Part shown: piece after piece, positions 20,571-33,250 of the stretch
Layout of the letters: each line of letters opens with the position of its first letter
How positions within the stretch are numbered: the first letter of the stretch is position 1
Origin: Lineus longissimus
Taxonomy: Eukaryota > Nemertea > Pilidiophora > Heteronemertea > Lineidae
Length of the DNA: 64,000 nucleotides
Assembly (NCBI RefSeq): GCF_910592395.1
Contig: NC_088320.1
Coordinates: forward strand, 15,624,501-15,688,500
Reading direction: 5' to 3'
The notes under the pieces: model-generated
What the model was told of the DNA's origin: nothing
Seen by the model: the letters and a program-made list of their open reading frames with translations, nothing else
The model's database searches: none
Program-made: the position numbers and the translations under genes

Positions 20571-23500
20571 TTCCTCAAAAGCAAAGAAAGGCACTCGGTT
20601 CTTCCTACGAATGAAAGAAATCATGCAATTCTTCCTCAAAAGCAAAGAAAGGCACTCGGTTCTTCCTACGAATGAAAGAAATCATGCCAACTCTTCCTCA
20701 AAAGCAAAGAAAGGCACTCGGTTCTTCCTACAAATGAAAGAAATCATGCCAATTCTTCCTCAAAAGCAAAGAAAGGCACTCGGTTCTTTCTACGAATGAA
20801 AGAAATCATGCCAATTCTTCCTCAAAAGCAAAGAAAGGCACTCGGTTCTTCCTACGAATGAAAGAAATCATGCCAATTCTTCCTCAAAAGCAAAGAAAGG
20901 CACTCGGTTCTTCCTACGAATGAAAGAAATCATGCCAATTCTTCCTCAAAAGCAAAGAAAGGCACTCGGTTCTTCCTACGAATAAAAGAAATCATGCCAA
21001 TTCTTCCTCAAAAGCAAAGAAAGGCACTCGGTTCTTCCTACGAATGAAAGAAATCATGCCAATTCTTCCTCAAAAGCAAAGAAAGGCTCTCGGTTCTTCC
21101 TACGAATGAAAGAAATCATGCCAATTCTTCCACAAAAGCAAAGAAAGGCACTCGGTTCTTCCTACGAATGAAAGAAATCATGCCAATTCTTCCTCAAAAG
21201 CAAAGAAAGGCACTCGGTTCTTCCTACGAATGAAAGAAATCATGCCAATTCTTCCTCAAAAGCAAAGAAAGGCTCTCGGTTCTTCCTACGAATGAAAGAA
21301 ATCATGCCAATTCTTCCTCAAAAGCAAAGAAAGGCACTCGGTTCTTCCTACGAATGAAAGAAATCATGCCAATTCTTCCTCAAAAGCAAAGAAAGGCACT
21401 CGGTTCTTCCTACGAATGAAAGAAATCATGCCAATTCTTCCTCAAAAGCAAAGAAAGGCACTCTGTTCTTCCTACGAATGAAAGAAATCATGCCAATTCT
21501 TCCTCAAAAGCAAAGAAAGGCACTCGGTTCTTCCTACGAATGAAAGAAATCATGCCAATTCTTCCTCAAAAGCAAAGAAAGGCACTCGGTTCTTCCTACG
21601 AATGAAAGAAATCATGCCAATTCTTCCTCAAAAGCAAAGAAAGGCACTCGGTTCTTCCTACGAATGAAAGAAATCATGCCAATTCTTCCTCAAAAGCAAA
21701 GAAAGGCACTCGGTTCTTCCTACGAATGAAAGAAATCATGCCAATTCTTCCTCAAAAGCAAAGAAAGGCACTCGGTTCTTCCTATGAATGAAAGAAATCA
21801 TACCAATTCTTCCTCAAAAGCAAAGAAAGGCACTCGGTTCTTTCTATAAATGAAAGAAATCATGCCAATTCTTCCTCAAAAGCAAAGAAAGGCACTCGGT
21901 TCTTCCTACGAATGAAAGAAATCATGCCAATTCTTCCTCAAAAGCAAAGAAAGGCACTCGGTTCTTCCTACGAATGAAAGAAATCATGCCAATTCTTCCT
22001 CAAAAGCAAAGAAAGGCACTCGGTTCTTCCTACGAATGAAAGAAATCATGCCAATTCTTCCTCAAAAGCAAAGAAAGGCACTCGGTTCTTCCTACGAATG
22101 AAAGAAATCATGCCAATTCTTCCTCAAAAGCAAAGAAAGGCTCTCGGTTCTTCCTACGAATGAAAGAAATCATGCCAATTCTTCCACAAAAGCAAAGAAA
22201 GGCACTCGGTTCTTCCTACGAATGAAAGAAATCATGCCAATTCTTCCTCAAAAGCAAAGAAAGGCACTCGGTTCTTCCTACGAATGAAAGAAATCATGCC
22301 AATTCTTCCTCAAAAGCAAAGAAAGGCTCTCGGTTCTTCCTACGAATGAAAGAAATCATGCCAATTCTTCCTCAAAAGCAAAGAAAGGCACTCGGTTCTT
22401 CCTACGAATGAAAGAAATCATGCCAATTCTTCCTCAAAAGCAAAGAAAGGCACTCGGTTCTTCCTACGAATGAAGAAATCATGCCAATTCTTCCTCAAAA
22501 GCAAAGAAAAGCACTCTGTTCTTTCTACGAATGAAAGAAATCATGCCAATTCTTCCTCAAAAGCAAAGAAAGGCACTCGGTTCTTCCTACGAATGAAAGA
22601 AATAATGCCAATTCTTCCTTAAAAGCAAAGAAAGGCACTCGGTTCTTCCTACGAATGAAAGAAATCATGCCAATTCTTCCTCAAAAGCAAAGAAAGGCAC
22701 TCGGTTCTTCCTACGAATGAAAGAAATCATGCCAATTCTTCCTCAAAAGCAAAGAAAGGCACTCGGTTCTTCCTACGAATGAAAGAAATCATGCCAATTC
22801 TTCCTCAAAAGCAAAGAAAGGCACTCGGTTCTTCCTACGAATGAAAGAAATCATGCCAATTCTTCCTCAAAAGCAAAGAAAGGCACTCGGTTCTTCCTAT
22901 GAATGAAAGAAATCATGCCAATTCTTCCTCAAAAGCAAAGAAAGGCACTCGGTTCTTCCTACGAATGAAAGAAATCATGCCAATTCTTCCTCAAAAGCAA
23001 AGAAAGGCACTCGGTTCTTCCTACGAATGAAAGAAATCATGCCAATTCTTCCTCAAAAGCAAAGAAAGGCACTCGGTTCTTCCTATGAATGAAAGAAATC
23101 ATGCCAATTCTTCCTCAAAAGCAAAGAAAGGCACTCGGTTCTTCCTATGAATGAAAGAAATCATGCCAATTCTTCCTCAAAAGCAAAGAAAGGCACTCGG
23201 TTCTTCCTACGAATGAAAGAAATCATGCAATTCTTCCTCAAAAGCAAAGAAAGGCACTCGGTTCTTCCTACGAATGAAAGAAATCATGCCAATTTTTCCT
23301 CAAAAGCAAAGAAAGGCACTCGGTTCTTCCTACGAATGAAAGAAATCATGCCAATTCTTCCTCAAAAGCAAAGAAAGGCACTCGGTTCTTCCTACGAATG
23401 AAAGAAATCATGCGAATTCTTCCTCAAAAGCAAAGAAAGGCTCTCGGTTCTTCCTACGAATGAAAGAAATCATGCCAATTCTTACTCAAAAGCAAAGAAA

Positions 23501-25399
23501 GGCACTCGGTTCTTCCTACGAATGAAAGAAATCATGCCAATTCTTCCTCAAAAGCAAAGAAAGGCACTCGGTTCTTCCTACGAATGAAAGAAATCATGCC
23601 AATTCTTCCTCAAAAGCAAAGAAAGGCTCTCGGTTTTTCCTACGAATGAAAGAAATCATGCCAATTCTTCATCAAAAGCAAAGAAAGGCACTCGGTTCTT
23701 CCTACAAATGAAAGAAATCATGCCAATTCTTCCTCAAAAGCAAAGAAAGGCACTCGGTTCTTCCTACGAATGAAAGAAATCATGCTAATTCTTCCTCAAA
23801 AGCAAAGAAAGGCACTCGGTTCTTCCTACGAATGAAAGAAATCATGCCAATTCTTCCTCAAAAGCAAAGAAAGGCACTCGGTTCTTCCTACGAATGAAAG
23901 AAATCATGCCAATTCTTCCTCAAAAGCAAAGAAAGGCACTCGGTTCTTCCTATGAATGAAAGAAATCATGCCAATTCTTCCTAAAAGGCAAAGAAAGGCA
24001 CTCGGTTCTTCCTATGAATGAAAGAAATCATTCCAATTCTTCCTCAAAAGCAAAGAAAGGCACTCGGTTCTTCCTATAAATGAAAGAAATCATGCCAATT
24101 CTTCCTCAAAAGCAAAGAAAGGCACTCGGTTCTTCCTATGAATGAAAGAAATCATGCCAATTCTTCCTCAAAAGCAAAGAAAGGCACTCGGTTTTTCCTA
24201 CGAATGAAAAAAATCATGCAATTCTTCCTCAAAAGCAAAGAAAGGCACTCGGTTCTTCCTACGAATGAAAGAAATCATGCCAATTCTTACTCAAAAGCAA
24301 AGAAAGGCTCTCGGTTCTTCCTACGAATGAAAGAAATCATGCCAATTCTTACTCAAAAGCAAAGAAAGGCACTCGGTTCTTCCTACGAATGAAAGTAATC
24401 ATGCCAATTCTTACTCAAAAGCAAAGAAAGGCTCTCGGTTCTTCCTACGAATGAAAGAAATCATGCCAATTCTTCCTCAAAAGCAAAGAAAGGCTCTCGG
24501 TTCTTCCTACGAATGAAAGAAATCATGCCAATTCTTCCTCAAAAGCAAAGAAAGGCACTCGGTTCTTCCTACGAATGAAAGAAATCATGCCAATTCTTCC
24601 TTAAAAAGCAAAGAAAGGCACTCGGTTCTTCCTACGAATGAAAGAAATCATGCCAATTCTTCCTCAAAAGCAAAGAAAGGCACTCGGTTCTTCCTACGAA
24701 TGAAAGAAATCATGCCAATTCTTCCTCAAAAGCAAAGAAAGGCACTCGGTTCTTCCTACGAATGAAAGAAATCATGCCAATTCTTCCTCAAAAGCAAAGA
24801 AAGGCACTCGGTTCTTCCTACGAATGTAAGAAATCATGCCAATTCTTCCTCAAAAGCAAAGAAAGGCACTCGGTTCTTCCTACGAATGAAAGAAATCATG
24901 CCAATTCTTCCTCAAAAGCAAAGAAAGGCACTCGGTTCTTCCTACGAATGAAAGAAATCATGCCAATTCTTCCTCAAAAGCAAAGAAAGGCACTCGGTTC
25001 TTCCTACGAATGAAAGAAATCATGCCAATTCTTCCTCAAAAGCAAAGAAAGGCACTCGGTTCTTCCTACGAATGAAAGAAATCATGCCAATTCTTCCTCA
25101 AAAGCAAAGAACGGCACTCGGTTCTTCCTACGAATGAAAGAAATCATGCCAATTCTTCCTCAAAAGCAAAGAAAGGCACTCGGTTCTTCCTACGAATGAG
25201 AGAAATCATGCCAATTCTTCCTCAAAAGCTAAGAAAGGCACTCAGTTCTTCCTACGAATGAAAGAAATCATGCCAATTCTTCCTCAAAAGCAAAGAAAGG
25301 CACTCGGTTCTTCCTACGAATGAAAGAAATCATGCCAATTCTTCCTCAAAAGCAAAGAAAGGCTCTCGGTTCTTCCTACGAATGAAAGAAATCATGCCA

Positions 25400-28300
25400 A
25401 TTCTTCCACAAAAGCAAAGAAAGGCACTCGGTTCTTCCTACGAATGAAAGAAATCATGCCAATTCTTCCTCAAAAGCATAGAAAGGCACTCGGTTCTTCC
25501 TACGAATTAAAGAAATCATGCCAATTCTTCCTCAAAAGCAAAGAAAGGCTCTCGGTTCTTCCTACGAATGAAAGAAATCATGCCAATTCTTCCTCAAAAG
25601 CAAAGAAAGGCACTCGGTTCTTCCTACGAATGAAAGAAATCATGCCAATTCTTCCTCAAAAGCAAAGAAAGGCACTCGGTTCTTCCTACGAATGAAAGAA
25701 ATCATGCCAATTCTTCCTCAAAAGCAAAAAAAGGCACTCGGTTCTTCCTACGAATGAAAGAAATCATGCCAATTCTTCCTCAAAAGCAAAGAAAGGCACT
25801 CGGTTCTTCCTACGAATGAAAGAAATAATGCCAATACTTCCTTAAAAGCAAAGAAAGGCACTCGGTTCTTCCTACGAATGAAAGAAATCATGCCAATTCT
25901 TCCTCAAAAGCAAAGAAAGGCACTCGGTTCTTCCTACGAATGAAAGAAATCATGCCAATTCTTCCTCAAAAGCAAAGAAAGGCACTCGGTTCTTCCTACG
26001 AATGAAAGAAATCATGCCAATTCTTCCTCAAAAGCAAAGAAAGGCACTCGGTTCTTCCTACGAATGAAAGAAATCATGCCAATTCTTCCTCAAAAGCAAA
26101 GAAAGGCACTCGGTTCTTCCTATGAATGAAAGAAATCATGCCAATTCTTCCTCAAAAGCAAAGAAAGGCACTCGGTTCTTCCTACGAATGAAAGAAATCA
26201 TGCCAATTTTTCCTCAAAAGCAAAGAAAGGCACTCGGTTCTTCCTACGAATGAAAGAAATCATGCCAATTCTTCCTCAAAAGCAAAGAAAGGCACTCGGT
26301 TCATCCTATGAATGAAAGAAATCATGCCAATTCTTCCTCAAAAGCAAAGAAAGGCACTCGGTTCTTCCTACGAATGAAAGAAATCATGCCAATTCTTCCT
26401 CAAAAGCAAAGAAAGGCACTCGGTTCTTCCTACGAATGAAAGAAATCATGCAATTCTTCCTCAAAAGCAAAGAAAGGCACTCGGTTCTTCCTACGAATGA
26501 AAGAAATCATGCCAATTCTTCCTCAAAAGCAAAGAAAGGCACTCGGTTCTTCCTACGAATGAAAGAAATCATGCCAATTCTTCCTCAAAAGCAAAGAAAG
26601 GCACTCGGTTCTTCCTACGAATGAAAGAAATCATGCCAATTCTTCCTCAAAAGCAAAGAAAGGCACTCGGTTCTTCCTACGAATGAAAGAAATCATGCCA
26701 ATTCTTCCTAAAAAGCAAAGAAAGGCACTCGGTTCTTCCTACGAATGAGAGAAATCATGCCAATTCTTCCTCAAAAGCTAAGAAAGGCACTCGGTTCTTC
26801 CTACGAATGAAAGAAATCATGCCAATTCTTCCTCAAAAGCAAAGAAAGGCACTCGGTTCTTCCTACGAATGAAAGAAATCATGCCAATTCTTCCTCAAAA
26901 GCAAAGAAAGGCTCTCGGTTCTTCCTACGAATGAAAGAAATCATGCCAATTCTTCCACAAAAGCAAAGAAAGGCACTCGGTTCTTCCTACGAATGAAAGA
27001 AATCATGCCAATTCTTCCTCAAAAGCATAGAAAGGCACTCGGTTCTTCCTACGAATTAAAGAAATCATGCCAATTCTTCCTCAAAAGCAAAGAAAGGCTC
27101 TCGGTTCTTCCTACGAATGAAATAAATCATGCCAATTCTTCCTCAAAAGCAAAGAAAGGCACTCGGTTCTTCCTACGAATGAAAGAAATCATGCCAATTC
27201 TTCCTCAAAAGCAAAGAAAGGCACTCGGTTCTTCCTACGAATGAAAGAAATCATGCCAATTCTTCCTCAAAAGCAAAAAAAGGCACTCTGTTCTTCCTAC
27301 GAATGAAAGAAATCATGCCAATTCTTCCTCAAAAGCAAAGAAAGGCACTCGGTTCTTCCTACGAATGAAAGAAATAATGCCAATACTTCCTTAAAAGCAA
27401 AGAAAGGCACTCGGTTCTTCCTACGAATGAAAGAAATCATGCCAATTCTTCCTCAAAAGCAAAGAAAGGCACTCGGTTCTTCCTACGAATGAAAGAAATC
27501 ATGCCAATTCTTCCTCAAAAGCAAAGAAAGGCACTTTGTTCTTCCTACGAATGAAAGAAATCATGCCAATTCTTCTTCAAAAGCAAAGAAAGGCACTCGG
27601 TTCTTCCTACGAATGAAAGAAATCATGCTAATTCTTCCTCAAAAGCAAAGAAAGGCACTCGGTTCTTCCTATGAATGAAAGAAATCATGCCAATTCTTCC
27701 TCAAAAGCAAAGAAAGGCACTCGGTTCTTCCTACGAATGAAAGAAATCATGCCAATTTTTCCTCAAAAGCAAAGAAAGGCACTCGGTTCTTCCTACGAAT
27801 GAAAGAAATCATGCCAATTCTTCCTCAAAAGCAAAGAAAGGCACTCGGTTCATCCTATGAATGAAAGAAATCATGCCAATTCTTCCTCAAAAGCAAAGAA
27901 AGGCACTCGGTTCTTCCTACGAATGAAAGAAATCATGCCAATTCTTCCTCAAAAGCAAAGAAAGGCACTCGGTTCTTCCTACGAATGAAAGAAATCATGC
28001 AATTCTTCCTCAAAAGCAAAGAAAGGCACTCGGTTCTTCCTACGAATGAAAGAAATCATGCCAATTCTTCCTCAAAAGCAAAAAAAGGCACTCTGTTCTT
28101 CTTACGAATGAAAGAAATCATGCCAATTCTTCCTCAAAAGCAAAGAAAGGCACTCGGTTCTTCCTACGAATGAAAGAAATAATGCCAATACTTCCTTAAA
28201 AGCAAAGAAAGGCACTCGGTTCTTCCTACGAATGAAAGAAATCATGCCAATTCTTCCTCAAAAGCAAAGAAAGGCTCTCGGTTCTTCCTACGAATGAAAG

Positions 28301-31300
28301 AAATCATGCCAATTCTTCCTCAAAAGCAAAGAAAGGCACTCGGTTCTTCCTACGAATGAAAGAAATCATGCCAATTCTTCTTCAAAAGCAAAGAAAGGCA
28401 CTCGGTTCTTCCTACGAATGAAAGAAATCATGCCAATTCTTCCTCAAAAGCAAAGAAAGGCACTCGGTTCTTCCTATGAATGAAAGAAATCATGCCAATT
28501 CTTCCTCAAAAGCAAAGAAAGGCACTCGGTTCTTCCTACGAATGAAAGAAATCATGCCAATTTTTCCTCAAAAGCAAAGAAAGGCACTCGGTTCTTCCTA
28601 CGAATGAAAGAAATCATGCCAATTCTTCCTCAAAAGCAAAGAAAGGCACTCGGTTCATCCTATGAATGAAAGAAATCATGCCAATTCTTCCTCAAAAGCA
28701 AAGAAAGGCACTCGGATCTTCCTACGAATGAAAGAAATCATGCCAATTCTTCCTCAAAAGCAAAGAAAGGCACTCGGTTCTTCCTACGAATGAAAGAAAT
28801 CATGCAATTCTTCCTCAAAAGCAAAGAAAGGCACTCGGTTCTTCCTACGAATGAAAGAAATCATGCCAATTCTTCCTCAAAAGCAAAGAAAGGCACTCGG
28901 TTCTTCCTACGAATGAAAGAAATCATGCCAATTCTTCCTCAAAAGCAAAGAAAGGCACTCGGTTCTTCCTACGAATGAAAGAAATCATGCCAATTCTTCC
29001 TCAAAAGCAAAGAAAGGCACTCGGTTCTTCCTACGAATTAAGAAATCATGCCAATTCTTCCTCAAAAGCAAAGAAAGGCACTCGGTTCTTCCTACGAATG
29101 AAAGAAATCATGCCAATTCTTCCTCAAAAGCAAAGAAAGGCACTCGGTTCTTCCTACGAATGAAAGAAATCATGCCAATTCTTCCTCAAAAGCAAAAAAA
29201 GGCACTCTGTTCTTCCTACGAATGAAAGAAATCATGCCAATTCTTCCTCAAAAGCAAAGAAAGGCACTCGGTTCTTCCTACGAATGAAAGAAATAATGCC
29301 AATACTTCCTTAAAAGCAAAGAAAGGCACTCGGTTCTTCCTACGAATGAAAGAAATCATGCCAATTCTTCCTCAAAAGCAAAGAAAGGCACTCGGTTCTT
29401 CCTACGAATGAAAGAAATCATGCCAATTCTTCCTCAAAAGCAAAGAAAGGCACTCGGTTCTTCCTACGAATGAAAGAAATCATGCCAATTCTTCCTCAAA
29501 AGCAAAGAAAGGCACTCGGTTCTTCCTACGAATGAAAGAAATCATGCCAATTCTTCCTCAAAAGCAAAGAAAGGCACTCGGTTCTTCCTACGAATGAAAG
29601 AAATCATGCCAATTCTTCCTCAAAAGCAAAGAAAGGCACTCGGTTCTTCCTACGAATGAAAGAAATCATGCAATTCTTCCTCAAAAGCAAAGAAAGGCAC
29701 TCGGTTCTTCCTACGAATGAAAGAAATCATGCCAATTCTTCCTCAAAAGCAAAGAAAGGCACTCGGTTCTTCCTACGAATGAAAGAAATCATGCCAATTC
29801 TTCCTCAAAAGCAAAGAAAGGCACTCGGTTCTTCCTACGAATGAAAAAAATCATGCCAATTCTTACTCAAAAGCAAAGAAAGGCTCTCGGTTCTTCCTAC
29901 GAATGAAAGAAATCATGCCAATTCTTACTCAAAAGCAAAGAAAGGCACTCGGTTCTTCCTACAAATGAAAGTAATCTTGCCAATTCTTACTCAAAAGCAA
30001 AGAAAGGCTCTCGGTTCTTCCTACGAATGAAAGAAATCATGCCAATTCTTCCTCAAAAGCAAAGAAAGGCTCTCGGTTTTTCCTACGAATGAAAGAAATC
30101 ATGCCAATTCTTCCTCAAAAGCAAAGAAAGGCACTCGGTTCTTCCTACGAATGAAAGAAATCATGCCAATTCTTCCTCAAAAGCAAAGAAAGGCACTCGG
30201 TTCTTCCTAAGAATGAAAGAAATCATGCCAATTCTTCCTCAAAAGCAAAGAAAGGCACTCGGTTCTTCCTACGAATGAGAGAAATCATGCCAATTCTTCC
30301 TCAAAAGCTAAGAAAGGCACTCGGTTCTTCCTACGAATGAAAGAAATCATGCCAATTCTTCCTCAAAAGCAAAGAAAGGCACTGGATTCTTCCTACGAAT
30401 GAAAGAAATCATGCCAATTCTTCCTCAAAAGCAAAGAAAGGCTCTCGGTTCTTCCTACGAATGAAAGAAATCATGCCAATTCTTCCACAAAAGCAAAGAA
30501 AGGCACTCGGTTCTTCCTACGAATGAAAGAAATCATGCCAATTCTTCCTCAAAAGCATAGAAAGGCACTCGGTTCTTCCTACGAATTAAAGAAATCATGC
30601 CAATTCTTCCTCAAAAGCAAAGAAAGGCTCTCGGTTCTTCCTACGAATGAAAGAAATCATGCCAATTCTTCCTCAAAAGCAAAGAAAGGCACTCGGTTCT
30701 TCCTACGAATGAAAGAAATCATGCCAATTCTTCCTCAAAAGCAAAGAAAGGCACTCGGTTCTTCCTACGAATGAAAGAAATCATGCCAATTCTTCCTCAA
30801 AAGCAAAAAAAGGCACTCTGTTCTTCCTACGAATGAAAGAAATCATGCCAATTCTTCCTCAAAAGCAAAGAAAGGCACTCGGTTCTTCCTACGAATGAAA
30901 GAAATAATGCCAATACTTCCTTAAAAGCAAAGAAAGGCACTCGGTTCTTCCTACGAATGAAAGAAATCATGCCAATTCTTCCTCAAAAGCAAAGAAAGGC
31001 ACTCGGTTCTTCCTACGAATGAAAGAAATCATGCCAATTCTTCCTCAAAAGCAAAGAAAGGCACTCGGTTCTTCCTACGAATGAAAGAAATCATGCCAAT
31101 TCTTCTTCAAAAGCAAAGAAAGGCACTCGGGTTCTTCCTACGAATGAAAGAAATCATGCCAATTCTTCCTCAAAAGCAAAGAAAGGCACTCGGTTCTTCC
31201 TACGAATGAAAGAAATCATGCCAATTCTTCCTCAAAAGCAAAGAAAGGCACTCGGTTCTTCCTACGAATTAAAGAAATCATGCCAATTCTTCCTCAAAAG

Positions 31301-33250
31301 CAAAGAAAGGCACTCGGTTCTTCCTACGAATGAAAGAAATCATGCCAATTCTTCCTCAAAAGCAAAGAAAGGCACTCGGTTCTTCCTACGAATGAAAGAA
31401 ATCATGCCAATTCTTCCTCAAAAGCAAAAAAGGCACTCTGTTCTTCCTACAAATGAAAGAAATCATGCCAATTCTTCCTCAAAAGCAAAGAAAGGCACTC
31501 GGTTCTTCCTACGAATGAAAGAAATAATGCCAATACTTCCTTAAAAGCAAAGAAAGGCACTCGGTTTCTTCCTACGAATGAAAGAAATCATGCCAATTCT
31601 TCCTCAAAAGCAAAGAAAGGCACTCAGGTTCTTCCTACGAATGAAAGAAATCATGCCAATTCTTCCTCAAAAGCAAAGAAAGGCACTCGGTTCTTCCTAC
31701 GAATGAAAGAAATCATGCCAATTCTTCCTCAAAAGCAAAGAAAGGCACTCGGTTCTTCCTACGAATGAAAGAAATCATGCCAATTCTTCCTCAAAAGCAA
31801 AGAAAGGCACTCGGTTCTTCCTATGAATGAAAGAAATCATGCCAATTCTTCCTCAAAAGCAAAGAAAGGCACTCGGTTCTTCCTACGAATGAAAGAAATC
31901 ATGCCAATTTTTCCTCAAAAGCAAAGAAAGGCACTCGGTTCTTCCTACGAATGAAAGAAATCATGCCAATTCTTCCTCAAAAGCAAAGAAAGGCACTCGG
32001 TTCATCCTATGAATGAAAGAAATCATGCCAATTCTTCCTCAAAAGCAAAGAAAGGCACTCGGTTCTTCCTACGAATGAAAGAAATCATGCCAATTCTTCC
32101 TCAAAAGCAAAGAAAGGCACTCGGTTCTTCCTACGAATGAAAGAAATCATGCAATTCTTCCTCAAAAGCAAAGAAAGGCACTCGGTTCTTCCTACGAATG
32201 AAAGAAATCATGCCAATTCTTCCTCAAAAGCAAAGAAAGGCACTCGGTTCTTCCTACGAATGAAAGAAATCATGCCAATTCTTCCTCAAAAGCAAAGAAA
32301 GGCACTCGGTTCTTCCTACGAATGAAAGAAATCATGCCAATTCTTACTCAAAAGCAAAGAAAGGCTCTCGGTTCTTCCTACGAATGAAAGAAATCATGCC
32401 AATTCTTACTCAAAAGCAAAGAAAGGCACTCGGTTCTTCCTACAAATGAAAGTAATCTTGCCAATTCTTACTCAAAAGCAAAGAAAGGCTCTCGGTTCTT
32501 CCTACGAATGAAAGAAATCATGCTAATTCTTCCTCAAAAGCAAAGAAAGGCACTCGGTTCATCCTATGAATGAAAGAAATCATGCCAATTCTTCCTCAAA
32601 AGCAAAGAAAGGCACTCGGTTCTTCCTACGAATGAAAGAAACCATGCCAATTCTTCCTCAAAAGCAAAGAAAGGCACTCGGTTCTTCCTACGAATGAAAG
32701 AAATCATGCAATTCTTCCTCAAAAGCAAAGAAAGGCACTCGGTTCTTCCTACGAATGAAAGAAATCATGCCAATTCTTCCTCAAAAGCAAAGAAAGGCAC
32801 TCGGTTCTTCCTACGAATGAAAGAAATCATGCCAATTATTCCTCAAAAGCAAAGAAAGGCACTCGGTTCTTCCTACGAATGAAAGAAATCATGCCAATTC
32901 TTCCTCAAAAGCAAAGAAAGGCACTCGGTTCTTCCTACGAATTAAAGAAATCATGCCAATTCTTCCTCAAAAGCAAAGAAAGGCACTCGGTTCTTCCTAC
33001 GAATGAAAGAAATCATGCCAATTCTTCCTCAAAAGCAAAGAAAGGCACTCGGTTCTTCCTACGAATGAAAGAAATCATGCCAATTCTTCCTCAAAAGCAA
33101 AAAAAGGCACTCGGTTCTTCCTACGAATGAAAGAAATCATGCCAATTCTTCCTCAAAAGCAAAGAAAGGCACTCGGTTCTTCCTACGAATGAAAGAAATA
33201 ATGCCAATACTTCCTTAAAAGCAAAGAAAGGCACTCGGTTCTTCCTACGA
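25400..33250. repeat. Complex higher-order domain marked by a recurring variant monomer
   Basis: A distinctive monomer carrying AATAATGCCAATACTTCCTT recurs at about 25824, 27373, 28178, 29292, 30903, 31523 and 33197. Steps are 1549, 805, 1114, 1611, 620 and 1674 bp, each within two bases of a whole number of 62-bp monomers (25, 13, 18, 26, 10, 27). Companion variants (AAAAGCATAG, GAATTAAAG, ATGCAATTC) travel with it. The domain arose by repeated block duplication followed by gain or loss of whole monomers. Confidence 0.8.
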
